Below are positions 49,236-61,531 of a DNA stretch of 64,000 nucleotides, one piece after another. Position 1 is the first letter of the stretch. Every line of letters begins with the position of its first letter. The stretch lies in assembly GCF_002999335.1 (NCBI RefSeq), contig NW_020312070.1, positions 303,515 to 367,514 on the forward strand, read 5' to 3'. Source of the DNA: Cyclospora cayetanensis. Taxonomy: Eukaryota > Apicomplexa > Conoidasida > Eucoccidiorida > Eimeriidae. Position numbers and translations under genes: made by a program. Under the pieces are notes generated by a model. It did no database searches. It was not told the DNA's origin and saw only the letters and a list, made by a program, of their open reading frames with translations.

Positions 49236-52200
49236 CTACCTGCGTTTGTATCTCTTCTTAGACTTAAAGTTGTTCTTTCCCAAGGGTGCCCGTCGCCTCG
49301 GTCTTTTCGAGTCGTTTACTTCTGACATGCTTCGCTTGTTGCTGCTTTCTGCTGGCGCTTCTCGCTTTCTCTTCGCTCGCCGATGTTGCCGCTTCTGTGC
49401 GCCCCTCCTGAACCCTTCATCATCGTCGTCCATATCCATGCGCATCCGGTGCGGCTTCGCACTCCTGCACCAGCAGAATGGGTAAGGAATAAAATGAACG
49501 AGCACAAAAAAACTCTCTAAATCAGGCATTCATAATCGCACAGATACGCCTTTGGATGCCGCTGCTCCCAGATATGCTGCATGACCCGGGATCGGTAACA
49601 GCTAGGACTGAAGACACCTGCCCTCTTCAGCTTACTTCTTGAAAGACCGGGCCGCAGCCTTCGCCATACGAAACTCCTCCAGACGCTGAGACACAGCACG
49701 TCTCACAGCCAACAACCGCCTACTTCTTGCGCATTCACTGTTGAAGTTGCGGCTGTTCCTGCATCCCAAAGCCACGTCGCGGCTTACCTGCTTTTGCTTC
49801 TGTGTCATTGCCTGCTGCTTCTTGTCAAATTTCTTCTGCTGCTGCTGCTGCTGCAACTTAGCTCTTTGCTCTTTCGTTAGCTTTATCTCTTTAACCGCAA
49901 CGAGACCCTTACCCAAACCACCAGAATCCCCTTCTAGGGCTCCCACGAAGGCCTCCTCAGTCTCTTCATGTTCGCCGTCTGAGTCAACACCCGAGGCCTC
50001 AGCCGTAACCCAGTCGGGGAGTTCTGAAAAAACAACACAGACAAACCACAGACTGTTGATACTGCTGCTGCTGCTGCAGATGCTGCAGTCGCGTCTGTTT
50101 GCAATCCATGAGCCAATTGACTCACCCTCGCCAGAGTCCTCGCTTCCATCATCATCTGACCCACTAACAGATGCTTCGCTACTGCCAGACTCTGTTGTAT
50201 CTTCCTGTTGCTTCCGCTTTTGCTGCTTCGTATTCTGTTTCTCGCCCTGTGTCACCTGTGTACTGCTGCTGCTACTGCCGATCAGAGCCTTTGCCTCAGC
50301 ATCCAGCCTCGAAGCCTCCTGAAGTTTGCGTTTGTCTTTCGCACTCACAAACCACTCCCGGTGGGGACGAGCATAGATCTCATCTGCAGCAGCCGTAAAC
50401 AAGCAATGTGGTCACCCAGTGTGAGGTCAGGGGCGCCTTCTTCACTGTGTCCTTGTGGTTCCATATTCTCCTATGAGATACTGAAATTCTGATTACTTCC
50501 AAGGTGCTTGATCTGCTTTCTGCAGTATTTATTCTTTGTGACATCTCCCCGCTAGCCCGTGCGTATGCCTTTGCCCGCATGAGCCTTCTGCAAGTCATTC
50601 TTTTTGCTGCTTCTTCTATGTCACTGCCTCGTTGCGCTTGCCTGCGTGTTGTTGCATGTTCTCTGCCTTGGCAACGTATAGCTGGGCAAGTCGCATTTCC
50701 CTCTCGAGAGTCTCCTCATGCCGCTTTTTTTGAAGAGCCCCCTCTAGGCTCCGTAACTGAATACAAACATGCAGAATTCCCATCCTTGCCGCTACTGTCG
50801 AATTTGCCACAATGAAACCCCACTGTTGATACTGATTCTGCTTCAAATAGGAAGCTCCAAAAAGAGCACCTGTGAAATATATACATGCGCTTGCGGGTAG
50901 AACTCACCTCCTTGCCGATGGCCTCAAGATTTGCAATATCAATCCGTCTCCTAATAACCTGTTGCTGGTTTTGTTGCTGCTGCTTGCCTCTGGCCCCCAG
51001 GCCGGCCAGAAGCTTCTTGACAGCAAGCTTCTCTTCGCTATTTCTGTTGTAGAGCGTAGCAGCGGTACCTTGACGCCCCATTCGTGCAGTTCGGCCAACC
51101 GAATGTACATACCTGAGGTACAGATATAGACGCAGCGATATATATTTCCACATAATTAACCATGTGCATACAGATGGACCAAACGGATACACAGAAAGTG
51201 CGGATAAGCAAAATCACGAAGAGACGTCTAAGGCAGCGATTGCGCGTTGCCAAGGATATAAGAGGGGGCAGAAGAGCACAGCATGAGCATCTATAAGTGC
51301 GTAAACTAACCGATCCCACCACTTTCAAGACCGCAAAAGACACTAGTAGGGTCAGGAGCCGAAAGCAGAAGGAGCTTTGAGGGGGAAAATATAAAGTGTC
51401 GTTTCCCTACCGATCTACATCCTTAGGGGGGGAGAAGTTCACTACCGCCGCAACGTCCGTTACGTCGAGGCCCCTGCTGGCCAGTTCGCTGGCCAGGAGA
51501 AACTCCACCTTGCCCTGTTGGAACCTAAAGACACCGGAAAACGCATGCAGCAAGAGCTGATATGCGAGTGAAGGCACACCTGTGCAGCCGTGGCGTGAAG
51601 AGAGACATTCCTACGTGCAAAACACGTAGACGTACAACATTGCGTGTAGCGATCAGAGGCTGAGAGATAGACGGAATTGTGGAAGACAGACATGAGCACG
51701 TGGTGCTAGACGCAAACAGCTCACGAGAGGACCACGCAGAAGACGGCTCTACCGAAATGGAGCGTAGCGCAAGAACCCATCAAGTCTCGACAACAGAGCG
51801 AACAAGCATGCTGCAAGAGAGTGCAGAGACCGGGTACTAACGAAAAGCCGAGTGGCATCACGGGCTCAATGATATAACGCAGAAAACTCTGTCCGATCAA
51901 TTGTAGCAAGGAGGACAGCCATATTATTGAAGGATTTGGGGATCCTTGTATTGCGCTTACTTTTCAAAAGACTCCACCCGCATTTGCTGCGTAAGATCTC
52001 CATGCAGTTCAGCAGACGGCATGCCCAGAAGAGAAAACAGAAGGAAGGCCTCATGCGCGGCCTTCTTGGTCTGCATCCAAGCATCACCAGTAGACACTCC
52101 CTCAATACTGCCGCTGATCTTGCTGATGCTGCAGGGGAGGGACTACAGTCGATAAGCAGAGAGCGAGACTTGTTTCTTTTAGCCATGCACGGCTAAAACA

Positions 52201-54966
52201 TAGCCAGCAAGCGGTATGCTTGTCCCTGGATGAACACAAACTAGTCATTTTTGTGACAGAAGCGTACCCCGAAGAAGACAATGACTCTATGGGTAAAAGC
52301 AGTCCTCAAAAGATGTACAAGCGCTGGCATACGGTGCTCCTCGCTTTGCAACTCCACAAACTGCTGTTTCAGGTTCTCTGGCAACTGCTGCTGGCTGCTG
52401 CCTGTTCCGTTGTTGCTGCTGCTACTGCCAGCAGTTCCGCATGTAATGTGTAATGGGGATTGCAGAGCCAGCAGAGCAAGCGATGAGATAGATGCAGTGA
52501 GCGTCGCAGAGAATAGGAGCGTCTGCCGGCCACGATGGCAGTGTTTAAGCACTTGCAGGATCTACACATTGGCAAGACACGCACCGAACATAAACCCTAC
52601 CATGTGAAGAACACGAATTAGCACAAGGCCAGACCCATATCCAGCTGCTCACTTCCTTATGCAAAAACTGACTTGCACCACTGAAGCTCATGACGATAGG
52701 AGAGCGCGTCACTCAGCTGCCCGAATGCGCAACATGGTTGAGCTCTAGCTGGGTAGCTAGCTCAGCTGCTACCACACAATCTCCTTAAATGAACAGACGC
52801 CTTGCCACGTTGTACGGATTCCTACACGTACTTCGTCTCTGAATCCAAGCTCCAAGAGTCTGTCTGCCTCGTCGAGAATAATGACTTCCAGCAACTCCAA
52901 GTGGATGCTCTGGCCGAAAGCAAACAACAAGATATAAACGCACCTAAACACTACCTGCCGCCCCGGGCCATAGCATTCAGCAGCCACAACAGTCCCTACA
53001 GCAGCAGCAATGAAGGCCGCTGCCTCCTGCAGCAGCCTGGAATTCATCAGGCCGTCCATCACTTGCCAGAGGCAAGGCCCAACAAGGTCAGAGAAGCCGC
53101 CAGTGGGATACATTTTAGAATCCGTACGGACTTAGCCAAAGAGGTCATGCATCAGTTAAACCCCGGGAGCGACCACTGTAGTGTAACTTTCTTGCTGCAG
53201 CCGCTGTAACAGCTGAAGAAGGCCTCTACGCTTACGGCAGAGTTCAGCAGGAGATCTAGGATTCTCCCCGGTGTGGCAACTACAACATCCGGCTGTAAGC
53301 GCAGTGCGGCCTCCTGCTGTGGCAGAGAGGATCCTCCAACAGCCTGAAAGCAAATTGGCACTCCAGAGGTAGCAACCGATAAACAACGAGACGCAGCCAC
53401 TCCAGCAGCAATTCTGTGAGAGGAACGGCAGCAACCCCAAGAGCCTAGCAGAGCAACAGCAGAAATGCATGACACACCAGGGTGCCGGTGATAGGCGCGA
53501 ACTTGCAGAGGTCCTGCAGAAGCTGATGGCACTGCATGGCGAGTTCGCGGGTTGGCAAGAGCACGAGGCCCTTGGAACCGCGAAGTCCCCCCACAGGGCC
53601 ACTGGGAGTCATCTGAGACACAGGCAGGCCTTAAGCCGAGGGAATGCTGGAGCTCTTGTTGCAAGAGCCTCTGCTATTGCTGCTAAATGTTTCTCATGAA
53701 GACTTTTATCGACTTTGCTTTTGCTGCCACAGTTCAGATTCGGGCAGGCATGCACCGTTGCGGGAGAAGAATCACTGCCTGACCAGCTCCCTAGGGAGGT
53801 CTAAGCGGTCCGATACGGATGTGTCAGAAGTTCAAACCCCTAAGATCTAAGCGTTTACGGTGACATCTCTTTGTCTGGCTGTTCGGGTATGTTAAATGAG
53901 TTTGGTTGAGTGACCCGCTTGCCTTTCTGGCCCTTACACCCGGACTCTGCAGGAGGCGCTCCAAAAGAGGCAACAAAAAAGCGGCGGTCTTCCCCGATCC
54001 TGAAAGAAAAGCCATACAGAATATATATATATATGTACATATACCCTAAACCCCCCAACTATGGCATCGTACGGCGAGTTTTGGTCACCACAGATAACAG
54101 TCAAAGCTTTTGAACCTCGTGATTTCCGGACACCCATGCACACATAACGCAGTCGAATTTAGGAGATATAGCTTGAGTCACCTGTTTGAGCATTGACTAG
54201 GAGGTCTCGTCCTCTTAGAGCCGCCGGGATAGCCGCTGCCTGGACAAAGGAAGGATGCTCGTAACCAAGAGCATCCAGTGCCTGCATGGCAACCCACACC
54301 ACAAACCACAGGTGTGTTCGCGCCGAAAAACTTATCCTTCCACGCAATCAAACTCATGCTGCAGCCACCTCAGGGACGCCGAGAAGCGGAAGGACAGGTA
54401 GAGCAGAGACAAGCAACACAGCCACAGCACCAGTCCTCAGGCTGGCAACCGTTGCTACTGTGGAGGCAACACCACCGTCATCTGATTGTATCAGAAACAT
54501 CATATACCTTCAATAGTTGCCGGCTGAGGTGTAGGTCGGCCCAATTTGTCTCTGTATCCAGCAGCACGTTGTTGTTGATCAGAGCAACTTTTCCGTTACC
54601 GTCATGTGAGTGCTTATTTTGCTGTTGCTGCTTCTGCTTTGTCTTGCTCTCGCAGCTTGAGGCCTCGCCAGCAGACGCTGGAGAGGCGTCAAACTGGGAA
54701 TTGCCCTGCTCTTCGTCATCTGATGGCTCTTCCTCATCTAGGCAGCCGTCGGAGAGCTCAAGGTCCCCCGCCTCTGTGGGAGCCCTACATGCTGTTGCTG
54801 CTGTTGCTTGCTCTTGATTGCTGGTGCTATCGCTGATGCGATCTTCCTCGCTTTCCCCATCTGAGAGGGCGGAGATTTGCTGTTTCTTTTGGGAGGCCCC
54901 TCGGGGGCCCCTTCGGCCAACTGAGCTAGTCTTCTGCAGCTTTGCCATTGCCTCTCTGGGGGACAT
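49236..54966 (-). CDS. DEAD-box ATP-dependent RNA helicase, DDX27/Drs1 type (15 exons)
   Basis: Exons: 54508-54966, 54182-54281, 53938-53999, 53478-53612, 53236-53343, 52832-52909, 52268-52561, 51961-52070, 51411-51524, 50908-51112, 50642-50756, 50126-50383, 49788-50023, 49636-49685, 49236-49464. Phases all agree, giving 850 residues. Drs1/DDX27 acts in nucleolar 60S ribosome assembly. Seen in order: acidic Ser-rich N-terminus, WADLHLSRQLLKALDALGYE with a Q motif, AQTGSGKT (about 184-191), PTRELA, TPGRILDLL, DEAD 301-304, SAT 332-334, LASELASRGLDV (usual form TDVAARGLD), HSVGRTARMGR (about 490-500), coiled coil, then basic C-terminus NNFKSKKRYKRR, which matches the DDX27/Drs1 end. Poly-Gln and Ser-rich inserts (after SAT and in the tail) come from triplet repeats. 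The intron after 50642 starts with GC (cag then gcaagc). The helicase motifs look intact. Confidence 0.93.
49836..49853. repeat. CTG triplet run encoding poly-Gln on the minus strand
   Basis: Six CTG units inside exon 13 of the helicase gene, in the KLQQQQQQKK tract. Confidence 0.9.
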
Positions 54967-55619
54967 CGAGCGCCTCCCCTTTTATTTTTCTCAAAAAAGA
55001 AGCAGTCAGGGCTGAAGACCCCGCGCAGCAGCAGCTGCAGAGCCAGCTACACAGTAAGCACAGGCACTGAAGCAAAGGGTCTTCGGCTTGAAAGGGCAAG
55101 AGGAAGAGGCTCGTCTTTCTAGCAGAGAGAGAAGGAACCAGTGTTTATTCAAGAAATACCTTAGGAACACTGAATATCTCCTCTTCTTTACCCCTCGAAG
55201 TGAGTGACTTGATGCCCCGCCCCGCAGCATCAAGAGAACGGCCCCCTGTACACTCGACCCTCGAACGTGTTTGTGCTGCTCGTTACTGTTCGCTGTTGAT
55301 TACAACTTTTCATCGTATCCGTTATATTATGGAAGCTCCTGTGAGGAGCACTGACGGTCCGATGGGAACCGTTATCCTTGAACTAAGTCTCGCCCCCGGT
55401 TTTGGGGGGCCCACCAGGTGAGGCCAAAACGGATGAGGAGGCCCCAGAGATCACTTCGATAAGCCTCTGGTGACCTCAGTTCACCGGAGCCACTAGAAAG
55501 GATTGATTTATAATATTTAAAAACAGAATAGTATTAACTTTCGTATAAAATGTCACCACTTACCGTCCCCTGGTCACTGGCGTGACCCCCCAATCACCCC
55601 AAAACGTCTTAGCACTTCT
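54967..55619. other. intergenic with a candidate short plus-strand exon
   Basis: A plus-strand ATG at about 55330 opens MEAPVRSTDGPMGTVILELS, which runs to a good donor (ccaccag then gtgagg at about 55415). The string GPMGTVILEL vaguely resembles the N-terminus of cyclophilin-type isomerases, but no continuation was found, so I do not call a gene. Confidence 0.25.
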
Positions 55620-56031
55620 CTATTCGTCCCTGCAGCCGCCTTTCTGTACCTTTTCATATAATGGTATAAGCTTGCCAGCAATGCTGACTTGCATCGCCCT
55701 CTTATCAATCTCTGTCTTCGTGGTTAATCTAGCTGCTCTTCTCCCTCTTCCCGTTTTTAAATCATTCTGCACAACTGCCATTACTACAGTGTCTCTTGGG
55801 GCCTCCGACATCCCGATCTCATCTACTAGATAGCATACTGCCTGAGCCTTTCGCTCTCTCGGGAAGGAGCATTCACTGCCCTGCGGGGCCGCTACTCCCG
55901 ATGTAATCCAAAATGCCTGCGCGGGGCCTCTTGGGGGTCCCCAATGTCCCTGTCCATCACCTACTGTACACAGGGAATCCCACCCACCTCCGAAGAAACA
56001 GCGCATAAGGCTTTGCCCTGTCGCACCTTTT
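55620..56031 (-). other. minus-strand open frame, charged and uncharacterised
   Basis: The frame continues the 3' side of the CCCH gene in a different register and ends at 55620. Its last 80 residues have plausible protein composition (CYLVDEIGMSEAPRDTVVMA; LTTKTEIDKRAMQVSIAGKL). It could be a downstream alternative exon of the CCCH gene or a separate small gene. No domain is recognised. Confidence 0.25.
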
Positions 56032-57986
56032 CTATTCTCGATACAGACTGGGGGCATGTTGCTGCAGCAACTGCGCAGCACCAGGCTGCTGCCTGTAGTG
56101 TGCAACAAGATCCAGATAGCCTGGTCCGCCCCAAGAAGCAGCAGCGGCAGCTCCATAAAACGGATATGGGACTGTGACTGTAGCCGCGGGAGTTGTTGCT
56201 GCCGTTGAACCATCCAGAGGAGTTCTTAGCTTCGGCAATCCATATACACCCATCTCCTGCTGTTGCTGTTGCTGCTCCGATACCAAGGCGTATTCCGTGG
56301 GAACTCCTAGTGGTAGGGGACCCCAATAGGGTCCCCATTCATCAGCATAGGGTACAGTGGCGTAGCTCATATGCCCTTCGGCTGCCACTGCTTGCTGTTG
56401 CTGCGCTGTCTTCTCGCCCCGCACGCCTGCTGTTTCCCCCGTATAAGCAGTGTGTTCGCTGTCCCTTACGCCCAAGGGAAGCTGAGCTCCCGATACTTCC
56501 TGCTGTTGCTGATGCTGGTCAAAGCCGGAAACACCCTGCTGGCTCCCCCCCCAAGCGCCAGGCCTGCGAGGGCCCTTCCTCTGGGGGCCCCCAGGCCCGC
56601 CTGGGCTTGACGCAGAACCAGCTGCGGTCGCTCCTGCTGCAGATGCGGCAATATTGCCTGAAGCCGCTGTAAATCCAGCGCTGTCCCCATCTCCGTGTTT
56701 GTAGTTGCTGTTATCTTGCTGTTGCTGCGCTTGCTGTTTGGGAGATGACACAAGAAAGCGGTTATCTGAGGGGCCGCGAAGTTTGTCTGCAGGAAGTACC
56801 CACGTGCTGCAACTGACTGGCCCGTCGGTGCTCCACACTTCGTTGGTTCCTCTGCGGGGTCTCTCCTGATGCTCGGAGGATGCCTGGGACGCTTCACCTG
56901 CACGTAAGGGGAGGCTTTTGGACTCAGGTTCGCCCTTGATATATGTATCTCCTGGAATCTGCATTGTCTGCTGCTCGGTACCAGTATCGGAAGCTGTAAG
57001 GGCCTCCGTACAGCTGGAAGAAGCAGTAGGAGCGTCCGTGGCCGGTGTGTCAGGTGCAGCATTGAGTGGACCTGCAGCAGATGCTTCATCACCGGCTCCT
57101 AATGTATCGCCAGCTGTTGTGGCATCAGCCGATGGATGTGCACCTACAGCAGCAGACCTAGCTTGCGAGGCAGCTGCCCGCTCAGGAGCGTCAGCGTGGG
57201 CTCCAGAAGGCTCTGGAGCTACACGGCGACGCCATTCCTTTGTCGCCCTTGGAGGGCCATAACCCTGAAACAAAAAACAACCATCTTCAGCATGGCGACG
57301 CATCCTAAGGCTTCGACCTAATTCCAAGTGAGCAGTAGCGATGCCAGCAGCAGCGCTTGGGTGCAAGGGAACACGCAAGCAGCCATCATCCGTTCGAAGC
57401 TGATAGGCTCTCTGCTTCACCCCAAAGCAACACAATCGATTCAGATATACGCAGTCCTGAGGCAGCAAAAGATCTCCTGTAACGTGTACTTACACTTGTG
57501 TTTGCCGAGAGGGAGCCGCCCGACCTGTAGTGTCCACTCCCTGCATGACCAGCCCCCCTAGGGGCCCCACGAGGCTCCTCATCTGCTCCCTTATATAGTT
57601 CATCCTTATACGAAGCTTGCCTCACTGTCTTGTGCACGGGAGCTGCGGAAGATGGGGTCCCGCCCGACGGGTGAGGGCCCCCGTGGCCATGGGGTGGGCC
57701 CCTCGGATGACCCCTGTATCCCTGGCGAGGGCCCCTCCTGAGTGCCAGCTCTTCGGGAGAATGTGCGAAAGCACATAGGGCACCCCGATGGCAACGTCCA
57801 ATAGCAGCGAAGCGGCATAACGCTGGTTTTTGCCCCCTGCATGCAGACACAGGAAGCGAGGCACCCCGTCTGCTCCTTGTGTGCACCCAAGTTGCCATCC
57901 AAGACATTCAGACGCAATTTATAGAGAGAAGAATACAATCATGCCGATATATCTCACCTTAGGGGTGCATGGGGGGCAGATGACAT
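56032..57986 (-). CDS. CCCH-type zinc-finger, low-complexity RNA-binding protein (3 exons)
   Basis: Exons: 57958-57986, 57494-57836, 56032-57264. Phases agree, giving 534 residues. The first exon encodes MSSAPHAPL and joins to RGQKPALCRFAAIGRCHRGA. One CCCH finger is visible: Cys17, Cys25, Cys31 and His35 in the spacing C-X7-C-X5-C-X3-H, within the usual range for RNA-binding CCCH fingers. It is followed by a Gly/Pro/Arg/His-rich segment (RGHPRGPPHGHGGPHPSG) and a long disordered part rich in Ala, Gln, Ser and Pro, with aromatic patches near the end (YADEWGPYWGPLPLG; YPFYGAAAAASWGGPGYLDL). A single-finger CCCH protein with a prion-like tail suggests post-transcriptional control in the cytoplasm; this is inferred. 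An internal stop-free extension upstream of exon 3 (to 57468) is intron, as shown by the tgtttcag acceptor before GYGPPR. Confidence 0.75.
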
Positions 57987-59149
57987 CTCTAGGGCCCCGG
58001 GGCTCGTTAACGGGAGACTTCCCCTCGAGTGGACTTGCACGTATGGGGTAGCTCAAGTGATGATATGACTCAAATGCTCAAGCACTGCACGAATGAACCG
58101 CTCTTTTTGCTGCAAGGGCCTTTTGGGAAAGAGCAAATGCTTGAGGGAAAAGCGACAAAAGCTCTCTGCTCTGACTTGACATGCCCCCGTCCTGATGCCC
58201 CCGCCAGCCCACGCCCACCAGGCGTACACTTGATGGCGAAGCAAGGCCGGTGGCAAATGGATGGGGGCCCTTCCTCAGAAAGACATTCGGACTGCTAATG
58301 TAGGGGCGCTGCCAAGAGGGTGCTGAGGCAGAAAGGAATGCCTGGGTTGGGGGGCGTCCCCGTAATTGCAGTTTCCAGAAACAGTTATAAAATGCTTAGA
58401 AAAATACGAAAAAGCAGAGGATAAGGGGAGAAGTGGGGGAGACAGGTAGAGGGGCCCCCCACCAGGGGCCTAGGGCTCCACCGCCGATGTATGTACCCCG
58501 GGACAATATCAGGAGAAAGCGGGGCGTGATGCGGCTCTGCCACATTCAAAGCAGTTCTATGTGGTCTTATTTAAATAAGAATGCCTCCAATGAATTAGGT
58601 TGGTCAGTTGGAAGCAATGATGCTGCAACGATACCTCAGCACCACCGACGGCTCGTGGGCAGCGGCGCCCTCCTCAGCAGCAGGACACCTGCGCAGCCCC
58701 GCGACGTTTGCGCCTTAGGACCCCCTTGGGCCCTCTTGCCTCTACCTGTCCCCTCAGCGAAAATTCGAGTCAATACACAGAAACGCCAAACCCCCCTGGT
58801 CTAAAGAGACTAAAAGTCAAGATGGAAGTGCAAAACACTACCCATTCCCACACAATTCTGTAGTATACGTGGAGCACATCAAGATCCACCGTACCATTCA
58901 CCCACAAAATTTCACTAGAACTTCTAAATATGCATCAAAATGCTCAAGAGGAATAAGCACACAGTGAAAGGATAGGAAATTTCGAGCCCGAAATATTCTA
59001 TAGTGCAGTGGTGGCGAATTTACGGAAAGTATTTGTATCAACGATTTAAAAAGAACAACAGCCCATGTAACACTCCCTCTGCTTCCGTAGAGAAGCACTT
59101 CACTTCAGGCTCAATGCGAACTTCATAGGAATCTATTAAGCATTCATTA
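57987..59149. other. upstream of CCCH gene, no supported gene
   Basis: GC-rich sequence with repeated ggggcccc-type words at about 58440-58740 may be promoter or 5' UTR of the minus-strand gene. The plus-strand frame at 58433-58804 has no domain. Confidence 0.3.
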
Positions 59150-59440
59150 AAAGAGCCCCCCTGTTTCATTGCGCGCGCTCCTCAGAGTTTCGACGTAAAG
59201 GAAGGGGACAGCCAGGGGGTCCATAAATGCATCCTCTAAGCACTCCGAGTATTCATAGCTAGTTGTGCACAGCACCTAGCTGACGGAAATCCCTAAGGGT
59301 TTCGCATGGCATTGACCGTATGCGACTACATAACCAAAGTATACATATAAACAGAAAGTCAGATAATTAGCTTTTATTTCTAAATTGAAAACAACTAGTG
59401 CAGTAAAAAGTGCTAAGGTGTAGTTTAGCCCGCTATAGAC
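59150..59440 (+). repeat. LTR-like dispersed repeat, copy 3
   Basis: The core at about 59238-59275 (aagcactccgagtattcata) is the reverse complement relative of copies 1 and 2. Its right part (aattgaaaacaactag...gtaaaaagtgc, to about 59425) matches the right part of copy 4 near 63013-63048. The boundaries are approximate. Confidence 0.5.
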
Positions 59441-60168
59441 TGAGCTTAAATATGGCTATGGTCGAAGAATTACGACGCAACAAACCTTTTTCGGTAAGCT
59501 GTGTGTGGTCGAAGAGGCCCTGCCGTTTCCTGGGCCAATGGGAATGCATCACCCCAAAAGGCCAGCTTGGCTGGAATGCAACTGCTCATGCCGAGGCAGT
59601 TTTGCACGAGCATAGAGTCTTTTGTGTTGATGAAGCATAGAATTAGCTATCTTCTGGAAGTGACAAATGCTTCTGGGAATGAAGCCCTAGATATTGATGC
59701 TGGCGTCTAAATTGCAGGCGAGCGGTCATCAACCCAGCGAGCGCGAAGAGTGGAAGCACATTGATCCAAAGCGCCCCTTTGTGGAGCGTTTGCACTGGTC
59801 TGTCAAACGCGGAGGGGAATTTCCTATTACCCAGAGAGACTTTGTAAGGGTTATTAGGAAGTTTGAACACGGTGATAATAAAGTTGGGAAAGCCGAGAAG
59901 CGCCCACTTAGCCCCCTTTGACCAACCTTGCTACCCTACGATCTTAAGGAACTGGGGACATCACTCGAGCTCTTTAATAATCGTTATATTAAGAATGGGT
60001 AGCTGTGTTGGCGTCTGGGGTCTGTGAAGTAACTCACCAGGGTAGCGGAGACGCTACCTGCCTAGAGTTGTGCCTCCTATTCGTGGTGCAACCGAGCCTC
60101 GTACGTCACTTCGTCCATTCTAACGGCTTTCAGACGTGCCTAGCAGTGGCAATTCACACTGGTCGCCG
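59441..60168. other. gene-poor, possible retroelement debris
   Basis: A plus-strand frame at 59694-59921 (LHWSVKRGGEFPITQRDFV) has protein-like composition but no family I can name. It lies between two LTR-like copies. Confidence 0.25.
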
Positions 60169-60212
60169 GTTGTAGTTGTATCTGCTGCTCAAGCAGCAGA
60201 TACAACTACAAC
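60169..60212. repeat. perfect inverted repeat, 21-bp arms, 2-nt centre
   Basis: Arms 60169-60189 and 60192-60212 are exactly complementary, separated by ca. As DNA it is a near-perfect palindrome that could extrude a cruciform. As RNA it would form a tight 21-bp hairpin. The arms contain a ctgctgct element. Confidence 0.95.
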
Positions 60213-61531
60213 TCGCTGAGGCTCAACTCCAACGCACAGCGCGGCAAGCTTACACTACAACCACGGTTCAAGCTGCAATTTGTATGCGTAGCCGAGCTAT
60301 AGTTTCTTCTTACTTCGCTTCAATACAGCAAAATCAGGCTCTAATGTAGATTTATGATCGTGAGCCTTCGGACTGAGCTTGTTCAAAGGAATATGGAAAG
60401 GGATCGCTTATTATAACAGTTTGACTGTTTTTACCTGTTTGCTAAAGTTTCTTTCATTGTGACCTTCCGACATGAATATACGCTTACTAGGATTTGTAAG
60501 TATGTATGGAGTGGGGCCAAAAGATCAGCTCAGCATAACCAACCCAAGAGGCAGGTATTGCTGGGAGCAATGCTTGCGACCCATGACGCTTAGGGCTACG
60601 CAGAAAAATATCTCCAGCAAGCCCCACACGATTAAAACTTGTAGGTTGGTCCCTCGTGCTCGAATACTCCTTCAAATGTCTACCAAATCACGATTTGTAG
60701 CGTTTGAACAGCATGCTGTAAGGCAGGAGTTAGTTCGCAATGTCTCTTATGTTTTGGGAGCAAGTAAGCAGCAAATGGGGAGCTAAGGGAACTCGCCAGA
60801 ATCCAGTATTCAAAAGTATAAGCATTCTAGAATCGAGATCATGAAGTCAGGTTTTTTCAGCTTAAAATCATCTGCTTAAGCTCGACAGACCTATTTTGGA
60901 TATACCCAGGCATGAAACGGCTTGACCTCAGCTTGCCACATTCAATACAGGACCAGCACGAAGCTGGGGAGTATGGCTCCGTTGCATCCTCAGAATCCCT
61001 TGTTGTCTCTTCTGAGCTCAATAATTGTCTCTGAATTCCTTCTGTATAGAAATCCCCTTCAATACACCAGCAAACCCGCCTCGGTATTCCCTGGTTTCTG
61101 CAACTGCTCAGTGAGCAGCCGCATGGCTGCTGGCTTCATCCCTTACACTTGCATGAATTCAGTTAGCTTCCCCGATGCTTGCCTAGCAGGAAAGTCCTGT
61201 CTAGGCTCAAGGTATGGACTTTAATATGATGTGGCTTGCACATCAACTAACGACAACACCCCCATTAGACGTAAAGCATGTTTGCATTTCACTGCACGTG
61301 GGCTGCCTCACAAGCATGAGAACAGGCATATAGAAGGAATGCAGCAGTACTTCAGCATGAGGCATAGATAAGGGACTGGAACCACAGGATGACACATTTC
61401 CGCCATACAGGTGAGAGACTAGGAATGCCCTACTTTGCGCCGGCCCACTGACCGGGTGATTTCACAGAAATTCCTAGGTATGACCTACCTGTTGAGAGGC
61501 TTCAGCTCAGCAATAGAGCGCCTGATATATG
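60213..61531. other. gene-poor stretch
   Basis: There are scattered short frames only (60472-60786 +, 60922-61224 +), and none shows a known motif. Confidence 0.3.

Noticed and set aside
49741..50322. 193-residue plus-strand frame, Cys/Ser-rich
   Set aside because: It is antisense to helicase exons 12-13, whose protein order and splice sites fit the DDX27/Drs1 family.
54030..54056. Short telomere-like word (ccctaaacc) next to an AT run
   Set aside because: There is a single unit inside a helicase intron and no tandem array, so it is not a telomeric tract.
58433..58804. 123-residue plus-strand frame rich in Pro and Arg
   Set aside because: GC-rich composition alone keeps it open; no domain or splice support, and it lies in the likely promoter of the CCCH gene.
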